A stretch of DNA of 64,000 bases from Sphingomonas populi (GCF_004208535.1 NZ_SGIS01000007.1:79701-143700), one strand, 5' to 3'. Positions 37,314-45,768 are shown, numbered from the stretch's first letter. Numbers and translations: made by a program. Notes: generated from the letters alone by a model not told the origin.

Positions 37314-37777
37314 GCGTCCCGGTATCCGGGCAGACCCGCCAATGCGATGCGCGAGCGCATGAACGTGCCGGTGCCGCGCGCGGCCTCTTCGCCCGATTCG
37401 TCGATCAGCCGCGCTTCGGCGACGAACACGCGGCGGTGTCCGCTGATCCAGCGGCCCTCGGCGATCACCGGGCCGCCGCGCAGCGGTTTGGTGAGCAACA
37501 GGTTGAACGCGGTCGTCAGCAGGAAGCGATCCGAGACGAGGCTGTTGGCCGCATAGAAAGCCGCATCGTCGAGCATCTTGAAATAGCTGGTGCCATGCGC
37601 CGCGCCGCCGGCGTGGAAATAGCGCTCGTCGATGTCGAAGTGGATACGCGCGATCCCCGGCTCGGGGATTTCAAGCCGCGATTCGAACAGCCGGTTGATC
37701 GGTGCCGCCGCATAGAGATTTTCCAGCGCACGGAAATGCGCGGCCTCTCCGGCGGCAGGGGATTCAGGCGGCGTCAC
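37310..37777 (-). CDS. PaaI-type hotdog thioesterase
   Basis: 155 aa. Hotdog-fold segment DERYFHAGGAAHGTSYFKMLDDAAFYAANSL, with the conserved HGG/AHG pattern and Asp of the PaaI/YiiD acyl-CoA thioesterases, then KPLRGGPVIAEGRWI. Probable hydrolysis of aryl- or acyl-CoA. The start must be GTG 37777, because the frame further upstream is antisense to nothing plausible and runs inside ptsN. That makes a 14-bp overlap with ptsN and suggests coupled translation. Confidence 0.83.
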   Translation of the reverse strand: MTPPESPAAGEAAHFRALENLYAAAPINRLFESRLEIPEPGIARIHFDIDERYFHAGGAAHGTSYFKMLDDAAFYAANSLVSDRFLLTTAFNLLLTKPLRGGPVIAEGRWISGHRRVFVAEARLIDESGEEAARGTGTFMRSRIALAGLPGYRDA

Positions 37778-38231
37778 GCGCCTCGCCGGTGCTGAACAAG
37801 GCGTAGAGCGCATCGGGCGACCCCGCGCCGCGCAGTTTCGCCACGAAGGCGCGGTCGCGCAGGCTCCGCGACACCAATGCCAGCGCCTTGAGGTGCGCGG
37901 CGCCGGCATCAGGCGGCGACAGCAAGGTGAAGACGATATCGACCGGCAAATCATCGACCGCCTTGAAGTCGATCGGTTGGGCCAACCGCGCGAACACGCC
38001 GACGACATGCGCCAGCCCCTCGATCCGCCCGTGCGGCGTGGCGACGCCACCACCGAAGCCGGTACTGCCGAGCTTCTCGCGTGCGACGAGCGCATTCGCG
38101 ACACCGCCGGCGTCGAGACCATAGGCTGAGGCCGCAATCGCGCCGATCTGCTGAAACAGCGGTTTCCTGGCGCTCGCGGCGAGGTTCGCCACCACCGCGC
38201 CGGGCAAGAGCAGATCACTAAACTCGGTCAT
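37764..38231 (-). CDS. ptsN: PTS nitrogen regulatory IIA protein
   Basis: 155 aa EIIA-Ntr. The phosphorylated His67 lies in GGVATPHGRIEGLAHV, with the typical VALVAREKLGSTGFG before it (here ANALVAREKLGSTGFG) and PDAGAAHLKALALVSRSL after. It transfers phosphate in a regulatory branch without sugar uptake and in alphaproteobacteria tunes SpoT and transporters. It follows hpf by 71 bp, the conserved hpf-ptsN pairing; rpoN is not adjacent. Confidence 0.93.
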   Translation of the reverse strand: MTEFSDLLLPGAVVANLAASARKPLFQQIGAIAASAYGLDAGGVANALVAREKLGSTGFGGGVATPHGRIEGLAHVVGVFARLAQPIDFKAVDDLPVDIVFTLLSPPDAGAAHLKALALVSRSLRDRAFVAKLRGAGSPDALYALFSTGEARDAA

Positions 38232-38302
38232 GTCATTCCTCGGCCGTTCACCGGCGCCTCTCCGCCGGCGCGCATAGACCGAATTGCGCGCCGGCGGAAG
38301 CG

Positions 38303-38908
38303 TCAGGCGGCCCCGTCGGTAGCCCGGTGCGGCTCGACCCAGCCGATCGTGCCATCGCCGCGGCGATAGACCATATTATAGGCGCCCGAGCCGACGTTGC
38401 GGAACAAGAGCGCGGTGGTGTTGCGCAGATCGAGCATCATCACCGCATCCGATACGGTGGCGTCGGGCACGTCAACGCGGGTCTCGGCGACGATCGGCGG
38501 GAAATCGCCCTCGACGTCCTCGTCTTCGGCCTGATCCTGGAACACGGTGTAGCCGGCATTGTCGGTGACCGTGCCGTCATCAGCGATCGTCGCGCCGCCG
38601 GCGGGCACCGCGCTGCGATCCTTGAGACGTCGCATGTAGCGGCGGAGCTGCTTCTCGATCTTGTCGGCGGCGCCATCGAACGCGACGTGGGCTTCCATGC
38701 CGCTGTTGTTGGCCTTGAGCACCAGCCCTTGCATAACGTGCGCGACGATGTCGCAGGTAAACGCCTCGTGCGGGCCACGGCCAAAAGTCACTTGCGCGGA
38801 AATGGCACGCGCGAAGTATTTCGTGGCGATCGCCTGCAGACGTTCATCGACATGGACCTTGATCGCCTCGCCGGTCGCGACCTGATGGCCGGAGACTCGG
38901 ATATCCAT
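38303..38908 (-). CDS. hpf: Ribosome hibernation-promoting factor, long form
   Basis: 201 aa. The N-terminal S30AE domain (MDIRVSGHQVATGEAIKVHV; KANNSGMEAHVAFDGA) binds the ribosomal decoding site. The C-terminal domain (VSDAVMMLDLRNTTALLFRN, DGTIGWVEPH) drives 100S dimerisation, so this is the long HPF. ATG 38908 was picked since AGGAGA sits 7 bases upstream of it, but directly touches the ATG at 38914. A weak TTGACG-N17-CAGCCT promoter lies at 38939-38967, at the end of dnaQ. Confidence 0.94.
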   Translation of the reverse strand: MDIRVSGHQVATGEAIKVHVDERLQAIATKYFARAISAQVTFGRGPHEAFTCDIVAHVMQGLVLKANNSGMEAHVAFDGAADKIEKQLRRYMRRLKDRSAVPAGGATIADDGTVTDNAGYTVFQDQAEDEDVEGDFPPIVAETRVDVPDATVSDAVMMLDLRNTTALLFRNVGSGAYNMVYRRGDGTIGWVEPHRATDGAA

Positions 38909-38963
38909 GCGCATTCTCCTTTTTCAACGCGGCCGGACAGGCTGAACCCTCCGTCCGCTACCG

Positions 38964-39656
38964 TCAACCAATTGCCTCCGATCCCCATAACGGGTTGGAG
39001 ACGGAGCTTAGAAAGGCTGCGTGGCGCGCAAGTTCCGCCTCGCTCGCCGCAAAGACGCGCGCCGGGCGGACGACCGCAGGTGCCGCGTTGACGAGGATCG
39101 GACGGTCTTCGATGCGCGTCTCGCTCACCAGCCCGAGGCCGATCTGGCGCCCGCCGGTCAGCTCGACATAGACCTGCGCGAGCAATTGCGCGTCGAGCAA
39201 AGCGCCGTGAAACGTGCGTGCGCTGCGGTCGATGCCATAGCGCGAACACAGCGCATCGAGGCTGTGCTTGGCACCGGGATGGCGCGTGCGCGCGATCACG
39301 ATCGTATCGACCATCCGGTGCATGCCGATCGGCGGGCGCCCGCATCGGCCAAGCTCGCCGTTGAGGAAACCGAAGTCGAACGTGGCATTGTGCGCGACGA
39401 GTGGCGCATCGCCGAGAAATTCGAGCAGGGCATCGACGCCGTGCGCGAACAGCGGTTTGTCGGCGAGGAAGGCGTCGCTCAACCCGTGGACGCGTTGCGC
39501 CTCGGCCGGCATCGTGCGTTCGGGATGGAAATAGGCGTGGAACGAACGGCCGGTTTCGACGCGGTTGAACATTTCCACACAGCCGATCTCGACGAGACGG
39601 TCGCCGTCGGCGAAGCTGAATCCGGTGGTTTCGGTGTCGAACACGATCTCGCGCAT
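38964..39656 (-). CDS. dnaQ: DNA polymerase III epsilon subunit (proofreading exonuclease)
   Basis: 230 aa. ExoI FDTETTGFSF (Asp, Glu), ExoII VAHNATFDFGFLNGE and ExoIII-epsilon FHGALLDAQLLAQVY (His, Asp) are all present. It removes misincorporated bases within the polymerase III core. The C-terminal ~45 residues that would contact the alpha subunit are short and poorly conserved. Last gene of the ppsR-maf-aroE-coaE-dnaQ run, 7 bp after coaE. Confidence 0.95.
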   Translation of the reverse strand: MREIVFDTETTGFSFADGDRLVEIGCVEMFNRVETGRSFHAYFHPERTMPAEAQRVHGLSDAFLADKPLFAHGVDALLEFLGDAPLVAHNATFDFGFLNGELGRCGRPPIGMHRMVDTIVIARTRHPGAKHSLDALCSRYGIDRSARTFHGALLDAQLLAQVYVELTGGRQIGLGLVSETRIEDRPILVNAAPAVVRPARVFAASEAELARHAAFLSSVSNPLWGSEAIG

Positions 39657-39663
39657 CGCGATG

Positions 39664-40257
39664 TTATCCGCCTTTGCGCGCGCTCAAGCAAGCGATCACC
39701 TCGGCCACGGCGACTTCGGTTTCGGTGAGGCTGCCGCCGGTCGGAATTACGAAATCGGCGCGTGCGACCTTCTCGGCATTGCGCATCTGGCGCGCGAGAA
39801 TCGCCTCGAACTTCTCCGCCGCCATACCGGATCGCGCCAGCACACGGGCACGCTGCACGGCGGGCGGCGCATCGACCACCGCGATGCGGTCGACACCGTG
39901 TTCGCCGCCGGTTTCGAACAGCAACGGTATGTCGAGCAGCACGATCGGCGCATCGGCATGGTCGCGCAGGAACGCGGCGCGCTCTTCGGCGACGGCGGGG
40001 TGGACGATCGCCTCCAGCCGCCTGAGCGCGGGCGTATCGCCGAGCACCGCCTTGCCGAGCAGCCCGCGATCGACGCCCTCCGGCCCGGTCGTGCCAGGGA
40101 AGGCGGCTTCGATCGCCGCGACCAACCGACCGGCCGGGCCTTGCAAGCGGTGAACCGCCGCGTCGGCATCGAACACCGGCACGCCGCTGCGCGCGAACAT
40201 CGCCGCGACGGTCGATTTGCCCATGCCGATCGAGCCGGTCAGGCCCAGCGTGATCAT
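39664..40257 (-). CDS. coaE: Dephospho-CoA kinase
   Basis: 197 aa. P-loop GLTGSIGMGKSTVAAMF at residues 4-20, then FDADAAVHRL (Asp for the CoA site), HPAVAEERAAF and DIPLLFETGGE. It phosphorylates the ribose 3'-OH of dephospho-CoA, the last CoA step. ATG overlaps the aroE stop (ATGA). Confidence 0.96.
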   Translation of the reverse strand: MITLGLTGSIGMGKSTVAAMFARSGVPVFDADAAVHRLQGPAGRLVAAIEAAFPGTTGPEGVDRGLLGKAVLGDTPALRRLEAIVHPAVAEERAAFLRDHADAPIVLLDIPLLFETGGEHGVDRIAVVDAPPAVQRARVLARSGMAAEKFEAILARQMRNAEKVARADFVIPTGGSLTETEVAVAEVIACLSARKGG

Positions 40258-41063
40258 GCCAGCAACAGCGCGCGCAAGTCCTCGTCGCGGTCGCGTGGCG
40301 GGGCTATGCCGAAGAACAGCTCGAACGCGACCGCCGCCTGGCCGACCAGCATTTCGAGGCCATCGACCGTCTCCAGCCCGCGCGCATCGGCCTGGGCGAG
40401 CAATTCGGTTTCGACCGGCGCGTAGACGAGATCATAGACGATCGCGTCTTCGGGCAGCGGCGACAGATCGATCGCCAGTTCGGGATGATCGACCATGCCG
40501 AGCGCGCTGGTGTTGACGACCAGCGCGGCGGGCGGAATCGCGCTGCCCAACGGCAACGCCTTGCCCTTGAGGCCGAACGACGACAGCAACGCCGCCGCTT
40601 TCAACACATTGCGGTTGAGCAACGTCACCGGCCCGACCCCGGCACGCGCCAGCGCGAACAGCACCGCGCGCGCGGCGCCGCCAGCCCCAACCACCACCAC
40701 CGGCTTGCCCGCCAGATCGCGGTCGGCGATCGGCGCATAGAAGCCGGCGGCATCGGTGTTGGTGCCGATCATCGCGCCGTCGGGCTGGCGCAACACGGTG
40801 TTGATCGCACCGATCGACTCCCGCACGCCGCCGGGATCACCGACATGGTCGAGCGCGGCCTGTTTGTGGGGGATCGTGATGTTGCAGCCACGCCAATCGG
40901 TGTCGGCTTTGCGCTCGGCGAAATAGCCGGCGAGATCGTCAGGCGAGACGTGGCGACGTTCGTAGCGGGCGTCGAGACCCAGCGCTTCGATCCAGAAGCC
41001 GTGGATCAGCGGCGATTTGGAATGCGCGATCGGATCACCGATCACTTCCGCATAGACCGTCAT
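40254..41063 (-). CDS. aroE: Shikimate dehydrogenase
   Basis: 269 aa. Shikimate-binding IGDPIAHSKSPLIHGFW and NITIPHKQAAL with the catalytic Lys, the partner Asp in NTDAAGFYAP, and the NADP fold VVVVGAGGAARAVLFAL with the following LLNRN. It reduces 3-dehydroshikimate in aromatic amino acid synthesis. ATG 41063 overlaps the maf stop by 4 bp and gives the normal length; the longer frame is an extension into maf. Confidence 0.96.
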   Translation of the reverse strand: MTVYAEVIGDPIAHSKSPLIHGFWIEALGLDARYERRHVSPDDLAGYFAERKADTDWRGCNITIPHKQAALDHVGDPGGVRESIGAINTVLRQPDGAMIGTNTDAAGFYAPIADRDLAGKPVVVVGAGGAARAVLFALARAGVGPVTLLNRNVLKAAALLSSFGLKGKALPLGSAIPPAALVVNTSALGMVDHPELAIDLSPLPEDAIVYDLVYAPVETELLAQADARGLETVDGLEMLVGQAAVAFELFFGIAPPRDRDEDLRALLLA

Positions 41064-41656
41064 GCCGTCATCACCCCCCGCACGCGCAAATAGTCGAGCA
41101 CTTGAAGCAGCGGCAGCCCGAGCACGGTGAACTGACTCCCCTCGATCCGCGAAAACAATTGCGCGCCCGGCCCCTCGATCCGGTAGCAGCCGACGCAGCC
41201 CGAGATCGCCGGCCATTCGGCATCGAGATAGCGCTCGATGAACGCATCCGACAGAGTGCGGACGTGCATCTTGGCGCGATCCACGACGCGCCATACCGGG
41301 CGGCCGCCTTCCGCGATCACCGCCGCGCTGACGAGATCGTGGCGCTTCCCCGACAGGCGGCGGAGATGCTCGGCGGCATTCTCGCGCGACACCGGCTTGT
41401 CGAGCATCGTGCCGTCGTCCAGCTCGACGATCGAATCCGAACCGAGCACCAGCGCTTGCGGGTTACGCTGCGACACACGCAGCGCCTTCAACTCGGCGAG
41501 CGCATCGGCGAGATCGCGCGCGGGCAGGCCCTCCGCGCGCAACGCGGCCTTGGCGCTTTCCTCGTCGACACCGGCCGCAACCGCCTCGAACGGCACCATT
41601 GCCGCCGACAGCATCGCCCGGCGCGACGCGCTTTGCGAGGCGAGGATCAGCCTCAT
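41060..41656 (-). CDS. maf: Maf-family nucleotide pyrophosphatase
   Basis: 198 aa. The Maf signature LILASQSASRRAML and the DxV/SD motif in VLGSDSIVELD are present, as is LDKPVSRENAAEHLRRLSG. Maf/YceF/YhdE proteins hydrolyse modified or canonical nucleoside triphosphates to the monophosphate, keeping the pool clean. The subtype (dTTP/UTP or m7GTP) cannot be assigned from motifs alone. ATGA overlap with ppsR upstream and with aroE downstream. Confidence 0.93.
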   Translation of the reverse strand: MRLILASQSASRRAMLSAAMVPFEAVAAGVDEESAKAALRAEGLPARDLADALAELKALRVSQRNPQALVLGSDSIVELDDGTMLDKPVSRENAAEHLRRLSGKRHDLVSAAVIAEGGRPVWRVVDRAKMHVRTLSDAFIERYLDAEWPAISGCVGCYRIEGPGAQLFSRIEGSQFTVLGLPLLQVLDYLRVRGVMTA

Positions 41657-42462
41657 GGCTCGCCTCGTTCGGCGACGAGCGCGATGATCGCCGCTGCGGT
41701 CTCCTCGATCGAGCGGCGCGTCACGTCGATCACGGGCCAGCCATTGTCAGCGAACATCCGACGCGCCCAGGCGACCTCGCGCGAGACGGCTTCATGATCG
41801 ACATAGTCCGTCTCGGGCGCCTGATTGAGCGAGAGCAGGCGGTTGCGACGGACCTGGATCAGCCGGTCCGCGCTGGTCGTCAGCCCGACCACCAAGGGCC
41901 GCTTCAGCGAAAACAGCACCCGCGGCGGCGGGCTTTCCACCACGACGGGGATGTTGGCGGTCTTGTAACCGCGATTGGCGAGATAGATCGAGGTCGGTGT
42001 CTTCGACGACCGCGACACGCCGGCGAGCACGATATCGGCCTCTTCCCAATCCTCCGAGCCGAGGCCGTCGTCATGCGCGATGGTGAACTGGATCGCGTCC
42101 ACCCGCGCGAAATAGGCCGCGTCGAGCATATGCTGGCGGCCGGGCCGCGCCTTGGCCTGCTGGCCGAGCAGGCTGGAGAGCGCGCCCGTCACCCCATCGA
42201 GCGGCGCAACCGCTGGCAGGCCGAGCGCCCGGCATCGCATCTCGAGATTGCGGCGCGTCTCGCTGTTGACCAATGTGAACAGCACCAGCCCCGGATTTTG
42301 CGAAATTTCCTGCAGGATGCGTTCGAGATGCCCCTCGGTCCGCACCATCGGCCAGAAGTGCCGGATCGTCTCGACATCGTCATATTGCGCGAGCGCGGCC
42401 TTGGCGATGTTCTCCAGCGTCTCGCCGGTCGAATCCGAAAGGAGATGGAGGTGGAGCCGCAT
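41653..42462 (-). CDS. ppsR: Pyruvate, phosphate dikinase regulatory protein (kinase/pyrophosphorylase)
   Basis: 269 aa, DUF299 family. LHLLSDSTGETLENIAKAAL at the N-terminus, the P-loop GVSRSSKTPTSIYLANRG at about 148-165 and the C-terminal DVTRRSIEETAA. It phosphorylates and dephosphorylates a Thr of PEP synthase or PPDK to switch it off and on. It is the first minus-strand gene left of the putative origin and heads a five-gene operon. In Rickettsia and Caulobacter the equivalent gene also borders oriC. Confidence 0.94.
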   Translation of the reverse strand: MRLHLHLLSDSTGETLENIAKAALAQYDDVETIRHFWPMVRTEGHLERILQEISQNPGLVLFTLVNSETRRNLEMRCRALGLPAVAPLDGVTGALSSLLGQQAKARPGRQHMLDAAYFARVDAIQFTIAHDDGLGSEDWEEADIVLAGVSRSSKTPTSIYLANRGYKTANIPVVVESPPPRVLFSLKRPLVVGLTTSADRLIQVRRNRLLSLNQAPETDYVDHEAVSREVAWARRMFADNGWPVIDVTRRSIEETAAAIIALVAERGEP

Positions 42463-42486
42463 CGGCCAGCCTCAACGGGACAAAGG

Positions 42487-42495
42487 TGTGGATAA
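42487..42495 (-). promoter_or_regulatory. Perfect DnaA box
   Basis: TGTGGATAA is the exact complement of the consensus TTATCCACA. It lies 25 bp from the ppsR start codon. Weaker candidates follow on the hemE side: GGTGGAAAA, TTTCCCACA and TGTGGAAAG. Confidence 0.8.
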
Positions 42496-42591
42496 CATCG
42501 GGATTGTCGCTAGCGGAACTTCGCGACCCAGCAAAGGCCGATCGAACGGTGGAAAACCCGCGACTTTCCCACAGCTCAACACACAACCGCG

Positions 42592-42742
42592 GATTCTATC
42601 AACAGCCTGTGGAAAGCGTGTACGACGGAATCGAATCCGAGGCGTTGGGCGGAGTCTGGTCCGTCAAGCTGTTGGCATTTCGGGGACGACGGCATAAGCC
42701 CCGGCTTCCACGCGCCAACAGCTTCAACATCCTTTTAGATTC
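42592..42742. promoter_or_regulatory. Cluster of five GANTC (CcrM) methylation sites in the origin
   Basis: GATTC 42592, GAATC 42628, GAATC 42633, GAGTC 42652 and GATTC 42738; a sixth, GAATC 42431, lies in the ppsR 5' end. About 0.6 would be expected in 151 bp of random sequence, less at this GC. CcrM methylation marks replication state in alphaproteobacteria, so a cluster in the origin fits cell-cycle control. Confidence 0.7.
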
Positions 42743-42787
42743 TTACTTATGGTAGAGGTACGCCGTGCTTTCGATCGAGATGACCCG

Positions 42788-43807
42788 GTGAAACCGCTAC
42801 TGGCGACGCTTCGGGGGACCAAGCAGCCGGTCGCCCCGGTATGGCTGATGCGCCAAGCCGGGCGCTATCTGCCCGAGTATCGCGCGCTGCGAGCGGAGAA
42901 GGGCGGTTTCCTCGCGCTCGCGACGGATCCGCAAGCGGCGGCGGAGGTGACGTTGCAGCCGATCCGCCGCTTCGGTTTTGATGGCGCGATCCTGTTTTCC
43001 GATATCCTGATGGTGCCGGCAGCACTCGGCCAGTCGCTCAGCTTCGGGGCGGGGGAGGGGCCTGCGTTGGCGCCACCCTTGCTCGATCATGCCCTGGCGG
43101 CGCTGACGCCCAATCCGGCGTTCCTCGATCCGGTCTATGCCACGGTGCGCAACGTCGCCGCCGCGCTGCCGCCCGAGACGACGTTCCTTGGCTTCGCGGG
43201 CAGCCCGTGGACGGTCGCCACCTATATGGTCGCCGGGCACGGCAGCCGCGACCAGAGCGAGACACGCCGTTTCGCTTATGCCGATCCGCTGCGCTTCGCC
43301 GAGATCATCGATGCGATCGTGGTGACGACGATCGACTATCTCTCGCGCCAGATCGAAGCGGGGGTTGAGGCGGTGCAATTGTTCGACAGTTGGGCAGGCT
43401 CGCTCAGCCCCGCGCAGTTCGAACGCTGGGTGATCGCGCCCAATGCTGCGATCGTCGCGGCGCTGCATGCGCGCCACCCGAACGTCCCGGTGATCGGCTT
43501 CCCCAAGGGCGCAGGCGGCAAGCTGCCAGCCTATGCGCGCGAAACCGGGGTCAATGCGCTCGGCCTCGACGAGACGGTCGATCCGCGCTGGGCGGCGGCG
43601 AACCTGCCGGTCGATCTGCCGGTGCAGGGCAATCTCGATCCGCTCGCGTTGATCGCGGGCGGCGCGGCGCTGGAAGGCGCGGTGGCAAACGTGCTTGAGG
43701 CGTTCGCGGATCGTCCCCATATCTTCAACCTCGGGCATGGCATCCTGCAGGACACGCCCATCGAAAACGTCGAGCGCCTGCTGGCGCTGGTGCGGAGAGC
43801 GCGATGA
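42788..43807 (+). CDS. hemE: Uroporphyrinogen decarboxylase
   Basis: 339 aa from GTG 42788. Contains VWLMRQAGRYLPEYRALR (with the Arg residues that hold the substrate), GFDGAILFSDILMVP, GFAGSPWTVATYM, DSWAGSLSP and FNLGHGILQDTPIENV. It removes the four acetate carboxyls of uroporphyrinogen III in haem synthesis. GTG 42788 matches the usual N-terminus (KPLLATLRG); ATG 42749 in the same frame would add 13 residues but has no ribosome binding site. First gene right of the origin; ATGA overlap with hemJ. Confidence 0.96.
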   Translation: MKPLLATLRGTKQPVAPVWLMRQAGRYLPEYRALRAEKGGFLALATDPQAAAEVTLQPIRRFGFDGAILFSDILMVPAALGQSLSFGAGEGPALAPPLLDHALAALTPNPAFLDPVYATVRNVAAALPPETTFLGFAGSPWTVATYMVAGHGSRDQSETRRFAYADPLRFAEIIDAIVVTTIDYLSRQIEAGVEAVQLFDSWAGSLSPAQFERWVIAPNAAIVAALHARHPNVPVIGFPKGAGGKLPAYARETGVNALGLDETVDPRWAAANLPVDLPVQGNLDPLALIAGGAALEGAVANVLEAFADRPHIFNLGHGILQDTPIENVERLLALVRRAR

Positions 43808-44256
43808 ATTTCCTCGGTAACGCCTATCTCTGGGTCAAGGCGGCGCATGTCATCTTCGTGGTGTTCTGGATGGCGGGCCTGTTTATGCTGCCGCGCTATC
43901 TGGTCTATCATCAGGAAGCGCTCGGCAACCCCGAGGAGGCGGCGCGCTGGACCGATCGCGAGGGCAAGATCCGTTCGATCATCCTGACGCCGTCGATGAT
44001 CCTGGTATGGCTGTTCGGGCTGCTGCTGGCGGCCAACGCGGGCCTGTTCAGCGGTGTGCCGGGGTTGGCGTGGCTGCATGCCAAGCTCGCGCTGGTGGTG
44101 GTCCTGAGCGGCTATCACGGCTGGGCGGTCGGCTATGCCAGAAAGCTCGCCAAGGGCCGCGCGACTCTCAGCGGGCGCACGCTGCGGATGGTCAACGAAG
44201 TGCCGGCGGTGCTGGTGACGCTGATCGTCATTCTGGTGATCGTGCGCCCCTTCTGA
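43804..44256 (+). CDS. hemJ: Protoporphyrinogen IX oxidase HemJ
   Basis: 150 aa membrane protein with four hydrophobic helices. YLWVKAAHVIFVVFWMAGLFMLPRYLVYH holds the conserved His and the LPRxFVYH motif of HemJ; WLHAKLALVVVLSGYHGW holds the second His region, and NEVPAVLVTLIVILVIVRP ends it. It oxidises protoporphyrinogen IX in the step before ferrochelatase. The direct overlap with hemE agrees. Confidence 0.9.
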   Translation: MNFLGNAYLWVKAAHVIFVVFWMAGLFMLPRYLVYHQEALGNPEEAARWTDREGKIRSIILTPSMILVWLFGLLLAANAGLFSGVPGLAWLHAKLALVVVLSGYHGWAVGYARKLAKGRATLSGRTLRMVNEVPAVLVTLIVILVIVRPF

Positions 44257-44257
44257 C

Positions 44258-44286
44258 TTGACTTGCGCGCCAGCCGGACCTAGCTG
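44258..44286 (+). promoter_or_regulatory. Probable promoter of rho
   Basis: -35 TTGACT (44258-44263), 17 bp spacer, -10 TAGCTG (44281-44286), beginning right after the hemJ stop. It predicts a leader of about 120 nt before the rho ATG; rho genes often autoregulate through their leader, but no specific structure is evident here. Confidence 0.5.
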
Positions 44287-44413
44287 TCCCATCAATGTTA
44301 CCATGCGGCGCCGTCCTGGCGTCGGTCGTGTGGCATCCTGTCTCCAGCCTCGTCGCGTATCCTTCGCTGACTGACGCTCACTTTCCCAGCACATCTTGCT
44401 TCGGACGCCCTCA

Positions 44414-45670
44414 ATGCATCTCAAAGACCTCAAAAACAAAAAGCCCGCCGAACTTGTCGAGATGGCGGAAGCGCTCGGCATCGAGAGCGCCTCGACGCTG
44501 CGCAAGCAGGATCTGATGTTCGCGATCCTCAAGGTGCAGGCCGAGAATGGCGACCAGATCATGGGACTGGGCACGATCGAGGTGCTGCCCGACGGGTTCG
44601 GCTTCCTGCGCAGCCCCGAGGCGAATTATCTCGCCGGGCCGGACGACATCTACATTTCGCCCAACCAGGTGCGGAAGTTCGGCCTGCGCACCGGCGACAC
44701 GGTCGAAGCCGAGATCCGCGGGCCCAAGGACGGCGAACGCTATTTCGCGCTGACCAAGCTCATCTCGGTCAATTTCGACGATCCCGATGCGGTGCGTCAT
44801 CGCGTCAATTTCGACAACCTTACGCCGCTATATCCTGAGCAGAAGCTCACGCTCGATCCGTCCGACCCGACGATGAAGGACAAGTCGGCGCGCGTCATCG
44901 ACATCATCTCGCCGCAGGGCAAGGGCCAGCGCACGCTGATCGTGGCGCCGCCCCGCGTCGGCAAGACGGTGATGCTCCAGAACATCGCCAAGGCGATCAC
45001 CGACAATCACCCCGAGGTGTTCCTGATCGTGCTGCTGATCGACGAGCGGCCCGAGGAAGTCACCGACATGCAGCGTTCGGTGAAGGGTGAGGTCGTTTCC
45101 TCGACCTTCGACGAGCCGGCAACGCGCCACGTCCAGGTCGCCGAGATGGTGATCGAGAAGGCCAAGCGCCTCGTCGAGCACAAGAAGGACGTGGTGATCC
45201 TGCTCGATTCGATCACCCGCCTCGGTCGTGCCTACAACACCGTCGTGCCGTCGTCGGGCAAGGTGCTGACCGGCGGTGTCGACGCCAATGCGCTCCAGCG
45301 GCCGAAGCGCTTCTTCGGTGCGGCGCGTAACATCGAGGAGGGCGGTTCGCTCTCGATCATCGCGACCGCGCTGATCGACACCGGCAGCCGCATGGATGAA
45401 GTGATCTTTGAAGAATTCAAGGGCACGGGTAACTCGGAAATCGTGCTCGATCGCAAGGTTGCCGACAAGCGTATCTTCCCGGCGCTCGACGTCGGCAAGT
45501 CCGGCACGCGCAAGGAAGAGCTGCTGGTCGATCAGAGCAAGCTGTCCAAGATGTGGGTGCTGCGCCGCATCCTCATGCAGATGGGCACGATCGATTCGAT
45601 GGAATTCCTGCTCGACAAGATGAAGAATTCGAAGACCAACGAAGATTTTTTCGACAGCATGAATCAATAG
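44414..45670 (+). CDS. rho: Transcription termination factor Rho
   Basis: 418 aa. N-terminal Rho_N ([19 protein letters not shown]), the cold-shock RNA-binding fold with [20 protein letters not shown], Walker [13 protein letters not shown], Walker [17 protein letters not shown], the Q-loop [20 protein letters not shown] and R-loop [13 protein letters not shown] hexameric RNA-dependent ATPase ending untranslated transcripts. ATG 44414 starts the family N-terminus. The stop is followed at once by the three-hairpin element, copy B. Confidence 0.98.
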   Translation: MHLKDLKNKKPAELVEMAEALGIESASTLRKQDLMFAILKVQAENGDQIMGLGTIEVLPDGFGFLRSPEANYLAGPDDIYISPNQVRKFGLRTGDTVEAEIRGPKDGERYFALTKLISVNFDDPDAVRHRVNFDNLTPLYPEQKLTLDPSDPTMKDKSARVIDIISPQGKGQRTLIVAPPRVGKTVMLQNIAKAITDNHPEVFLIVLLIDERPEEVTDMQRSVKGEVVSSTFDEPATRHVQVAEMVIEKAKRLVEHKKDVVILLDSITRLGRAYNTVVPSSGKVLTGGVDANALQRPKRFFGAARNIEEGGSLSIIATALIDTGSRMDEVIFEEFKGTGNSEIVLDRKVADKRIFPALDVGKSGTRKEELLVDQSKLSKMWVLRRILMQMGTIDSMEFLLDKMKNSKTNEDFFDSMNQ

Positions 45671-45762
45671 CCGGATGCGGCCCGCGCCAAGCTGGCGCGG
45701 GACTCGCATCGGCTCGGCCGGCGGGACTTCAGTCCCGACCGACGACGCGGGCTTTGCCCGCG
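45671..45762 (+). repeat. Three-hairpin 3'-UTR element, copy B (after rho)
   Basis: Begins right after the rho stop: hairpin 1 (45681-45701, CCCGCGCCA AGC TGGCGCGGG), the linker CGGCTCGGCCGGCG, hairpin 2 (45722-45737, CGGGACT/AGTCCCG), the linker ACCGACGACG, and hairpin 3 (45746-45762, CGCGGGC/GCCCGCG). Linkers equal copy A; stems are different sequences but fully paired. It lies between convergent rho and ogt and has no T-tract. Confidence 0.8.
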
Positions 45763-45768
45763 ACGCTG

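Larger units (their letters stand above)
42463..42787. other. oriC: Putative chromosomal replication origin (oriC)
   Basis: 325 bp with no gene between divergent ppsR and hemE, the conserved alphaproteobacterial origin position (Caulobacter, Rickettsia). One perfect DnaA box (42487-42495) and three with two mismatches (42548-42556, 42565-42573, 42608-42616), five GANTC sites within 42592-42742, and an A/T-rich stretch at 42725-42755 suitable for unwinding. Transcription orientation flips exactly here: eleven genes to the left are on minus, hemE-hemJ-rho and most following genes on plus. parABS lies 5-13 kb to the right. Confidence 0.82.

Noticed and set aside
42749-42787. Upstream ATG as hemE start
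   Set aside because: Adds 13 residues not seen in the family, has no ribosome binding site and would eat into the A/T-rich part of the origin; retained only as an alternative.
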